This document shows positions 1-8,477 of a DNA stretch of 64,000 bases, in pieces (positions within the stretch are counted from its first letter, which is position 1; every line of letters begins with the position of its first letter). The stretch is from Temnothorax longispinosus (Eukaryota > Arthropoda > Insecta > Hymenoptera > Formicidae). The stretch covers positions 14,563,341 through 14,627,340 of the forward strand of contig NC_092368.1 in assembly GCF_030848805.1 (NCBI RefSeq), written 5' to 3'. The notes below the pieces were generated by a model that made no database searches, was not told where the DNA came from, and saw only the letters and a program-made list of their open reading frames with translations. The translations under genes were made by a program, and so were the position numbers.

Positions 1-709
1 CGCCAGAGCTGTTCCCTTCCTCCGTCTCGCTGGACGCACCGATGCGTCCGGATAATAAGTGCCGTCGCCGACCGCGGCATTTATGATACGCGATGCGCTT
101 CTACGAAGTGAATTGATCGCGGATTCGCGGAACATCATCTATCCACCTACCTACGCGCACCTCGCGCGCAAAACGTCAGATTAAATCGACCCAATTCCCC
201 GACGCTAGTAATTCACCGCGCGTAACTGAGCGCCCGTAATTCATGAATCCATCTCCCGCGGACCCCCGCAATTGCGCGCGCCACCAGATTGCTGCTGCAC
301 GCACCGTACTCGCTCCGTGCACGCCGTCTCGGAGTCGATTCTCCGTAATATTTTTAAGCAAAAAAAAAAAAAAAAAATTTGACCCTATATATAAACCAGG
401 TTCCTCCCTTAAATACACGTTTTAGTTTTATTTGCGCACCACGTTCCGCGCCCGACTCGCATTCGCTGTTAAATCTTTGACACTTTCACGAGTCTAATTA
501 TATAATTGAATTTATTAAATAACATTTATATTTAATAATTTTCTGCTTTGCATAATTATGTGTTGTGAAAGTCTACAATTGTAAAATAATAATAAACAAT
601 CGCGGATGTGTGTGTGTGTGTGCGTATGTCGCGTTTAGCAAACAATAAGTTTGATTCATGCGAATCTACATAACAATGAATAATTAAGATTTCTTTCAAT
701 TTTTTCTAG
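1..709. other. Non-coding, ends in an intron-like stretch
   Basis: CpG-rich to about 330, then AT-rich with a poly-A run near 360-377 and a short TG run near 607-621. The last part ends in a pyrimidine-rich tract and AG at 708-709, which fits the 3' end of an intron before the reductase exon. Positions 60-170 resemble 9220-9340 (shared TTCGCGGAA and CTACCTACG blocks), suggesting an old dispersed repeat. I see no coding exon here. Confidence 0.5.
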
Positions 710-894
710 CGCCAATGAACCACTTGTCGGATGGATAGAGAATATGTTTGGGCCACTAGGCCTTATGGTGACTTCGCTACTTGGAATCACAAGATTTTAT
801 CGTTATACTCCCGATTTCGGAACAAATATAGTGCCCGTCAACTTTGCGGTAATTTTTTAATCGCTAGTGCGTGGGACGTCTTTAATCGATTCAG
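710..894 (+). pseudogene. Fatty acyl-CoA reductase exon, frameshifted
   Basis: Fatty acyl-CoA reductases (FARs) reduce acyl-CoA to fatty alcohol with NADPH and are expanded in insects for wax, pheromone and cuticular lipid synthesis. After the acceptor-like tract ending at 709, one frame reads EPLVGWIENMFGPLG and then NIVPVNFA, matching the conserved FAR block usually written EPxxGWIDNxxGPxG followed by DIVPVD. Downstream the other frame reads LIASAWDVFNR, the FAR segment that normally follows directly. The two are out of register by one base at the T run 853-858, so a single-base loss fits. A donor-like GTATGA starts at 895. No start, catalytic YxxxK exon or C-terminal domain is visible nearby. 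It is either one decayed exon of a gene lying upstream of the window or a stray fragment. The family call rests on motif recognition only; an assembly error in the T run is possible. Confidence 0.72.
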
Positions 895-1399
895 GTATGA
901 TCAGGTATTTGACCAACATCTCCGTAACTAATTTACTCTAAATTTTATTTCTTCTATTTTGAACATTGAGATGGAGAGAAAGCGACGGAGGAATGAAACG
1001 AAGAAGGAGAAGAGGTGCCGAGCGTGCGTGAGCTGGACAGATCGTCCGCCGCACGGCAAGAAGAAGGAAAGAGAAGGACGGGGTGGGGGGGAGAACGGAG
1101 AGAGAGGAATACGGAGATGGGGTAATAAAGTATCCAGATCGGCCGTCGCACGGCAAGAGGACGGAGAGAGGAGGACGAGGGGGGGGGGGGAGAATGGAGA
1201 GTGAAAGGTGATGCCCATGTAACCAACGTGGGACCATGTGAGATTATATGCCATGTTGTAATTTTTATTAAGGCAATCATATTTTCTCAAAGATCAAAAG
1301 TGAAATTCTTTGCGCGTCGAAAATTTTAAATATTTTAAATATTTTCTCTCCGAATCTCGAGATACGATTTTATAGTCAGACTTACGACACATCCGTGTA
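895..1399. other. Non-coding with purine-rich duplication
   Basis: No exon seen after the reductase fragment. The stretch holds a purine-rich, G-run-containing duplication (1039-1202), followed by AT-rich sequence up to the TA that flanks the next element. Long open frames here on the minus strand come from the absence of stops in pyrimidine-rich sequence. Confidence 0.5.
1039..1202. repeat. Diverged tandem duplication, purine-rich
   Basis: Two copies of a unit of roughly 65-70 bp, at about 1039-1108 and 1136-1202. Both start AGATCG, carry GCACGGCAAGA, and end in a G-run followed by GAGAA(C/T)GGAGAG. Copies differ by substitutions and small gaps. Confidence 0.6.
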
Positions 1400-2282
1400 G
1401 GGTAGACCGGGGCACGTTGTCACATCGGCTTTATTTAAAAAACTAATAACCAGAGAGCACAGTACCCGTCATTCCCAAAACGTGTTAGTGTATGCCCATC
1501 TTTGGTGTGTTTACAGTGTTGAGATTGCTCCAGCCGTGTTGACGTAAAATCAACTTGAAAGTTTTTTGCGACCTTAAGTAAAATTTTATTGTTTAATATT
1601 CAACGTACTGGACATGAAGCTTATGTTTTTTCAGAATAGACCTTTATATTATCGTAAAGTATGTACTTTTATCTACCGCGTGCAATACCTAATCTTATGA
1701 ATATCTCAAACGTGTCGGCCATGAGGCTGTTTAAAGTAAAAAAATGCCCTCGGGGCACGTTGTCACGACGTTGATGGGAATCTCGTGCGAATCTTCGGAT
1801 GACGATAACGAGTAAAAATATTTTATGTTTAATCACCGACATAATTATTAAAAAAAAAATGTGTATCAATAAGTTACGCATTCGAGTGGAATTCTTGTAT
1901 TTAGATTAAGACGAAAACTTCGTGCTTTTTGTACTTTTTTGAAATAAAATAAATGTTTCTGTGAAGGATTTTACTTTTTTACATTGCAGCGCACTATAAT
2001 ATATTGATATTTACGTTGAATACAGTTTGGATAACATTTTGCATGCAATTACATTTGATGTGACAACGTGCCCCGGTCACCGGGCACGTTGTCACAAGCG
2101 ACCTGTCGTTATTTATTGTTATGTAACAACTGTAGAGTAACAATCACACAAAATTCGATACTGTCCAATTGAAGCTGAGGGTTCACTCGAAATTTTGGCA
2201 TATCAAAGTACTCTTAAATATTGAATGTAAAAAATACAAAAAATATTGAACCAAATGTGTGACAACGTGCCCCGGTCTACCC
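1400..2282. mobile_element. TA-flanked inverted-repeat DNA element (MITE-like)
   Basis: The ends are perfect 25-bp inverted repeats at 1400-1424 and 2258-2282, beginning GGGTAGACCGGGGCACG. TA flanks both sides (1398-1399 and 2283-2284), the target duplication expected of Tc1/mariner-type transposition. The 883-bp body has no credible transposase frame, so it is non-autonomous. Unusually, the motif GGGGCACGTTGTCAC recurs inside at 1752-1766 and as a back-to-back palindrome at 2060-2095, giving five copies in all. The superfamily is inferred from the TA target only. Confidence 0.82.
2060..2095. repeat. Palindrome of the element's terminal motif
   Basis: GTGACAACGTGCCC and its reverse complement GGGCACGTTGTCAC face each other across eight bases. 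Each arm is the 14-base core of the terminal inverted repeat. It may be the fused ends of a nested or rearranged copy, or an internal binding-site pair; the sequence does not decide. Confidence 0.8.
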
Positions 2283-2860
2283 TAATAATAAAATCCTGTC
2301 TCTTTTCGCTATAAATTCTTTACAGTCATTTTGATGCTTTAACCAAGGTTATTATTATAGCCTCGACATTTTCGCATAAGAGTTTTCGTCTTAGAATGTT
2401 CCACATAATTTGTCAGTTAAACGGTGTCCGGTCTTTTTGGGATACGCTGTATATACACAGAAATAACATTAGACTATACTAATTGTAAGATCCAAGCTTG
2501 GACTGTAAATGGCATTTTATACTAATTTGATTAACAAATAAAGTTAACAATGGATATTGTGAATACGCAATATAATCTCAAATCTATTATATAAATATAA
2601 ATTCTATATTATAATGTACAATTATTGCGAAATAAATGCATTTAAACAGTTAAAAAGTTTTTCTTAAATATAAACGTGTAAGCCTAATAATATTGTTCCA
2701 CTTGCGGTGAAAGGGCCACGTTCACCGTTATAATCGTAGCCAAAAGTTTCGCGGGCGTTCGGCTGTCTTTCCGTACAGCGCGACCTTCTCTCCACTCTAC
2801 AATTTTTAGCATAGACTGTACAGTGTTGCCACTTCTATAATTAAGCAATATTAAGCAATA
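2283..2860. other. Non-coding, upstream of the phase-0 gene
   Basis: Mostly AT-rich. Near 2420-2455 the string GTGTCCGGTCTTTTTGGG followed by TATATA resembles one end of a mariner-type element, but no partner end was found. A CpG-containing patch at 2700-2790 directly precedes the next locus and could hold its promoter. I see no TATA box in a convincing place. Confidence 0.4.
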
Positions 2861-3112
2861 ATGTTAAATATTATTGATGAGGTACGATTTAGGCGGTACG
2901 CATTCGACAACTCTCCCTTACTTGTTTATGTTAATAACAAGGTTGTAAAAGTGCTAATAATAAACTTGTCTGAAGAAACCTTGACTTCTCATTTCTTCGG
3001 GGAATTTCTCACGGAAACGGGAGTGGTCGCATACGCTATAAAAGAGCAAGTTTTCTCCTATAGTCTTCAAAGTCTTCAAGTTCGAACAGTGAAAGTGACA
3101 GTGCAAGGATGA
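2861..3112 (+). CDS. Small upstream ORF overlapping the next start (83 aa)
   Basis: An ATG-started frame of 83 codons with ordinary amino-acid composition, rich in Val, Leu, Phe and Tyr. I do not recognise the product. Its TGA stop (3110-3112) overlaps the ATG of the following gene (3109-3111) as ATGA. There is no signal peptide at the start. It could be an upstream ORF, the first ORF of a two-ORF transcript, or a former 5' exon now out of frame with the rest. A pyrimidine tract ending TATAG at 3063 gives an alternative: a downstream exon starting at 3064 that reads into the ATG-3109 frame with a Ser-rich leader. Whether it is translated cannot be judged from sequence. Confidence 0.4.
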   Translation: MLNIIDEVRFRRYAFDNSPLLVYVNNKVVKVLIINLSEETLTSHFFGEFLTETGVVAYAIKEQVFSYSLQSLQVRTVKVTVQG

Positions 3113-3869
3113 AGTTAAAAATTACGTTTCCATGTGTCAGGGTAAGTATTTTATGCTATGCATTAATAAAATTTGTGCATTAATTTGTGTAATAATTTTT
3201 TGTTTTTATTTTTTTAGTGCATAAAAGTTGGTCGGTTGAAGGTTGTGGAGGTACCTCAATCGAGGATGCAAATGGAAGTAGAATTTCAATTTACTCCATA
3301 CGAGCGGGCATCTCCGAGAATGAGGTACCTTTTTAATGGGTCATCGTTCGAGGTGCCCGTACACATGGAGGTGAGTACAGATTACATTTAAGTTATACGA
3401 TTTTATTAAATAATTTATTAATTAATCTGTTACAGCCTGATGTCGTGCGCGAGGGGGATTTTCCTCTTCCAGGGGTGTACATGCACTTCATTCCGGAGGT
3501 ACGTGATTTGTATATACATATGTACGTGCGTGCGTGCGTGCGTGTGAGTGTGTGTGTGCATTTGTGCGTGCGTTTTTTAAATAATATTTTTTGTTCAAAA
3601 TTTACAGCATGATTTGAACGAGAGGTACCTTTATGAAAGGATGAATGTATATCATATAGATTTCGTTAAATTTGCGTCTGGCGCTGACACGGAGAACCCA
3701 ACCAAAATGCACGTACATTTCGGCATGTTGACGGTGAGTTTTTTAAATAATATTTTATTTAAAAAAATATAATTATATATAATAATGCTAAGTAATTCAT
3801 ATTTATTATATATATTTTTTATAGATGGTCCGGTATTTCAATAAAGGACCCGCCACGCTCTCGCCAAAG

Positions 3870-3908
<39 letters not shown>

Positions 3909-4304
3909 TTAAAAAATTAATTTTTTATAAATTGATTTTTTTCAGTGGGTGATAGACGTCCCGGGCACGGGGCGATTACATATCGACAGCATACACCATC
4001 CAGAGATGCAGTTAAACGGGGAGATATCCCTGGTCTTTTGCCCGCCGGCGGTTAGTATATTCATTATTAATAGCATACATATAATTTTTTAAAAGTATAT
4101 ACAATTTTTTAATAATTTATTTTTTTCAGAATCACTTTATTCGATATAATAGTGGAAGGTTACATCAATAAACACTTACAACTGTTGGTACAAGTGGAGA
4201 GGCTGTGGCGACGAGCATGCATCAACCGTTTATGGTACGAGTGGTACGACGACGTGTTCTACCTAACACGTCTTTTCGGGCTCCAGCCCTATGAGGAGTT
4301 CTGA
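3109..4304 (+). CDS. Unrecognised seven-exon gene, all visible introns phase 0
   Basis: Predicted exons are 3109-3141, 3218-3370, 3436-3498, 3608-3733, 3825-3869, 3946-4050 and 4130 onward. All six introns (65-109 bp) start GT, end AG and have pyrimidine-rich 3' ends. Exons 1-6 have lengths divisible by three and join into 175 open codons starting MKLKITFPCVR. Internal motifs include MRYLFNG, GVYMHFIPE, MHVHFGMLT and DVPGTGRLHID. Spliced at phase 0, exon 7 gives 13 codons and stops at 4169-4171. A different frame of exon 7 stays open for 57 codons to a stop at 4302-4304 and is rich in Trp, Tyr, Arg and Leu (CINRLWYEWYDDVFYLTRLF). That frame would need a phase-2 junction, so either the last donor is misplaced, or a frameshift has occurred, or the long tail is chance. 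No signal peptide, membrane span or known domain is clear. AATAAA follows at 4515. I am fairly sure of a real gene structure, not of its function. Confidence 0.6.
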
Positions 4305-4514
4305 GCCCGAAGATTAGAGTTAAAGGAGGCTCGCGATTTTGAGTGGCGACACTTATCTCTTCCTCAAAACTGCAATCGGTTACAATACCTGTATCTTGTA
4401 ATTGCTTCGGCGTATATTGAGTTCCCGAATATTATAATCACTACTTACAATTACAATTTACATTATCTCTCTTCGATAAGAGCGATGTAACGAAACAAAT
4501 TTTTGTTTGAATGC

Positions 4515-4520
4515 AATAAA
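4515..4520 (+). terminator. Possible polyadenylation signal
   Basis: AATAAA about 210 bp after the long exon-7 stop, in AT-rich sequence. It is the expected kind of signal for the phase-0 gene, but such hexamers are common in AT-rich DNA. Confidence 0.35.
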
Positions 4521-7117
4521 TAAATTCAATATTTAATAACAGCAAATTTAAAACAGAAATGATTATTTCTTAAATACTTATTTACCTGTTTTTGTAAATT
4601 TAATGTTTTTTTTTGTTTTATCTTGCACAAGGGACAAAACAGATACACTTTTATATTTGGCATATGGTGTTGTAACGTAATCTTTTTCTATCTATAATAA
4701 TATAAATTAAATTAAAATCTTTAATGTTTGATATAATTATATACATAAAGGTTTATTATAAAGAGAGCTAACCTTTTCTTCCTTGTTTCTTTTCTCTCTA
4801 TTTTTTCTTTCTTCTCTCTTTCCTATTCTGTTCCTCTTGCCTTTTTTCGGAAATTTTTTTCGACATCACTTATTTTTTTTTACAAGCTTTCGTTTCTTTG
4901 CCTCTTCTTTTACGATTTCAAGAAGTATTTCATCTATGACCAGTTTTATCCATGTTATAGTTTTTTCATACTTTATGAATACTTCAAGAAGTTTCTCGTC
5001 CATACCATCATCCAAAACTAAAGAATTTAAAGAATGTTATTTTTTATTTAAAAAAAATTAAATCATTATATTTATATAATAATTTTTTTAAATTTACTTT
5101 TTCTAAATTCTTCAATTTCTTTCTTTTTATTATCCATTTTCTTAATTTCTGAATAAAAATATCCGGAATCTTCGTGTACTACAATTTTTTTTCTTATAGA
5201 TTAATATCTTCTTAAAGTATTAATACTTTAAATGACATTTCTTAAAATGATATTTATTATGTGAACCTTTCGTATATAATTAGAAAAGTTGCCAATAATT
5301 AATACTAAATTGTCAAAAAATATCAATTTATGAAAAGTCTCAATTGTTAAGACTTGAGATGTAGTCCTTAAAGGTTAAAATTTTAAAATATTGGCAATTT
5401 TTCTAATTCTATTCTTCAATCTTCCCTATTTCATATTTTCTACATACATACACACATACACACATACCGATATTTTTTAAAATAGCGATTTTTCGACGTT
5501 TTAGAACATTCTAAACACATTGGCAGCGGCAACTAAAAAAAAATTTTTTTTAAGAAAACAAAGCTTTTTCTATGAGGAAGCAAAAAAAAAAGAAAAAAAC
5601 TCTGGGAAGGTTTTGGTAGCAGAAGAATTAAGGCTGGGAATTCCGCGCATATAAAAGCCTCTTAGTGGAGTTACGAAACTAGCGATCTAGAACGCCTGCC
5701 TCAGCTATACGACGTTGTGTCTTTTCTAAGCATTCTAAACATTCCTATGTAAAATAAGATCTTTCCGGATTCATACAATGGCAATAATAAAGTTCAATTT
5801 TAACAATTCAAGCAATAAAAAACATATATTGATACATATTGAAGTACTGCGTTTCAAGAACAACATATTGATATTGAAGTGTTATGTTTGTTTCAATGTA
5901 ACGTTTTATTTGATAAGATAAAAAAATTTGAAATACAATATTGCACGAGTGCGTATCGCACAATTTTTCATCGTCCGTTCCATCGCAAATATCAGAATTT
6001 CGCAGTACCACAGACACTCTTGCGGATTGACCGGCTTTCGGATGCTGCGCGCGTCTGGATCGCCTTTGTAACGACGGGAATCGATCTCGGCGGCGACAAA
6101 GAGAGTCGGGCGGCGATTGGCAACAACGTTTCACCCGGGGCGAATCGCAATTTGGCGAAAATCGAATTCATCGTCGTCGTCAGGACGATCGCGGGGGGTT
6201 CCGCCGGACGATCGGGTTTCTGTTTCGCCGAATAATAACTGCCAACGGGCGCGTGGACGCGGACGTGAATTTATACACGCGCGGAGTCGGAATGCACCGC
6301 GAAAATACCTGGGGCGAAAAATTGCAGCGTCGATCTCTGTCGACGCGTTGGTTTGCATTTGTTACGCGGAACCCGGGCGAGAAAAAACTGTCCGCGCCGC
6401 GCCGCTGAAATTGCGACAATTTGATTCGCCGTAGGTACGTTCGCCGTAGGTTGATCAATGAAACGGCCCGGCGGAAATTAGTTGTCGCGTACACGACGAT
6501 AATGCGCGGTGATAAAAGCGAACCGGACAGCTTCCCGCGAATTATTCGGCAGTTACCGTCCAAATATGTCGAGCTTGAGCTATAATTTTATAAGCGTATT
6601 TAATCAAACAGATGTGGATTACACGAATAATCGTACTGTTTGGGTAGAAATCAGCAAAATTTCGCACTTCTATATGAATAATTATTCTATATATATTATA
6701 TACATACATATACGTGTATAATGTAAATGTAAAATTGATAAAATAATGGCAAATTCGATAAAGATTTTAAATCACGTATGTGTGTGAATTCCAATAAAAA
6801 AAAAACCTAATAATAAATCGTACTCAAAGAATTAGTTACAGCTGGAAAGAGACAATTTAATAAGTGCATTGAAAAGATAAAACTTAATATTCTAATAGTC
6901 CAATTTAGAATATATACAAATATTAAATTATTAAAATATTTTATTTAATAATTCGAGATATTTAATATTCCGTTAAAAATGTATAAAAATTTTCTGCAGG
7001 ATTAAGAAAGCTTAAATATTTGAAATGTCTGCAAATTAGGAATTTAAAACTCTTTTCGGATGGAAAATGAATTAAAAACTCTCTCGTTGGTAGAAAATGA
7101 ATTGAAAACTCTTTTAA
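4521..7117. other. Non-coding, AT-rich then CpG-rich
   Basis: 4521-5800 is strongly AT-rich with a hairpin at 5279-5407 and CATACACA runs near 5440-5467. A TATAAAAG string at about 5650 could be a core promoter, but no coding exon follows. 6000-6560 is CpG-rich; overlapping open frames there on both strands look like composition effects. 6560-7113 is AT-rich and featureless. Confidence 0.45.
5279..5407. repeat. Inverted repeat, small MITE-like hairpin
   Basis: ATTAGAAAAGTTGCCAATAA at the left end pairs with AATATTGGCAATTTTTCTAAT at 5387-5407, read in reverse complement, with one or two mismatches. A smaller CTCAA/TTGAG hairpin sits in the middle. Total about 129 bp and AT-rich. No clear target duplication was found. 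Confidence 0.5.
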
Positions 7118-8477
7118 CCCTAATAAGTCACACTGAGTTTACCCAGCGTAAATACACCCCAGCGTTTTTTTGACTTCGAAAACGACCCAGTAAACCAATG
7201 GAAATGGGCCTTGTGCCACTATCTACAGGTAGTTGGGACCTTCTAGTATCGTCCCCGTCGGTAATATATTTTTCGGCCCGTTAGTTCTCTCTCGGCAGCC
7301 GTTCAAAGTGAGCGTCTCGGAATTGTGGGGTGTATTTCACCCAGTGTGACTCATTCGTAATAATTTGAGTTTTTTGAGTATTTTTTTTTCGTTTCTCGTT
7401 GTTCCAAAGTGAAGAGGCAAGTACACAGTTGTGTTTTTCGTTGCTTAGAATTTTTAAAAAAATTTTACTGTGTAATTATTCATGAAAAGTAGATGGCTTA
7501 TAACTTGCGCTCCCGTACAATTCGCGAGGAATTGCTTGAGGAGTCCGAAGAACAGCCAATTCGATGGCCTATGCGAACATTTTTCGGCATACTAGACCAA
7601 GCCGCAGTCAATGCACGAATTTTGCTTAAATGCAAAAATAGCGTGCGAGGAGACACCAGTAACGTGACGGCAGAGTCGTGCCTTAATTAAATATATTTAC
7701 ATTTGATCAAGGCACACCTGCAAGAACGATACACAATATCAACAATTCGCAAGGACGTCAAATGCGGTATTGCAAATATCCTGCACCTCCAGGACAGGCC
7801 TGCATTTGGAGAGGACCGCCCAAAATTGGATAGACAAAAAAAATGTAAAATTTGCCCGAAAGAAACTGATAAAAAGACGAGCTCCATGTGTCCCACTTGC
7901 CTTCGACCGATGTGCGACAAGCATCGGGCATATTTATGCGTTGAATGTGCCTATGGCATCGAATAAAAACCTTTTCATTTACTTAAAGTATGTAATTTGC
8001 AACGTAAATATATTTTTGTCATATTTTTTAAACCATTTTTCATAAATATATTGCTATTTTTTCCATAAAAATGTCTTTTTTATTTTTCCGCAAAAAGTCG
8101 CACCTTTATACCTCAAAATAAATATACTTTTTGGAACGGCCGCATAAACTGCAATAATCAGTGAAAAGTGCATCATCTGAGGATGAAAAAACCGTTTAAA
8201 AAATTAAAATATCTTAAAAATTGAAAAAGTTACATTATAGTTTTTTTGTGAAAAATGGCACTTTTCCGACTTTTTTTTACAACAATTTTTTTACATATGT
8301 TAAATTAATTTTTTGCAAATCAAACCTATACAGTCTTTTTAAGGAAGACTTAAACTACTACAGGATATTTTTTTTTTAAGGTTCATCTACAATTTTTTAT
8401 ACACGTGCAAACACGCTGGGGTGTATTTCACCCAGTGTGACCGGTACGGGATTCTCGGGAAGTGTGACTCATTAGGG
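7118..8477. mobile_element. piggyBac element, internally deleted
   Basis: TTAA flanks both ends (7114-7117 and 8478-8481), the piggyBac target signature. Termini are 17-bp inverted repeats, CCCTAATAAGTCACACT on the left and the complement of CCCTAATGAGTCACACT on the right (one mismatch). Subterminal repeats are clear: GGGGTGTATTTCACCCAGTG occurs at 7327 and again at 8418, and an inverted form (AAATACACCCCAGCG) lies near 7150. The 1360-bp copy keeps only the ends of the transposase gene, so it cannot move on its own but keeps ends that an intact relative might recognise. Confidence 0.92.
7493..7966 (+). pseudogene. piggyBac transposase remnant
   Basis: The first frame (7493-7690) starts MAYNLRSRTIREELLEES, like a transposase N terminus, and then runs directly into RWPMRTFFGILDQAAVNA, a motif that in full-length piggyBac proteins lies after the catalytic domain. 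The Asp-bearing catalytic core is therefore missing between about codons 21 and 24. The frame stops at 7688-7690. A second frame (7703-7966) continues with a typical C terminus: LIKAHLQERY-like sequence and then the cysteine-rich domain, with CKIC, CPTC, CDKH and CVEC pairs spaced as in piggyBac zinc-binding tails. The gap between the frames is a stop-containing segment with TTAATTAA. The protein is dead as a transposase; the Cys-rich DNA-binding tail alone could in principle still be made. Confidence 0.88.

Noticed and set aside
3218..4171. Resemblance of the phase-0 gene to a T-box domain (RYxF....(F/W)xV spacing).
   Set aside because: A few residues line up but the core T-box motifs are absent, and the match to the domain end depended on the 13-codon exon-7 frame, which may be wrong.
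5808..6134. Minus-strand CDGTDDEKLCD, like an LDL-receptor class A repeat.
   Set aside because: Cysteine spacing and the SDE signature do not fit, and the opposite strand is equally open.
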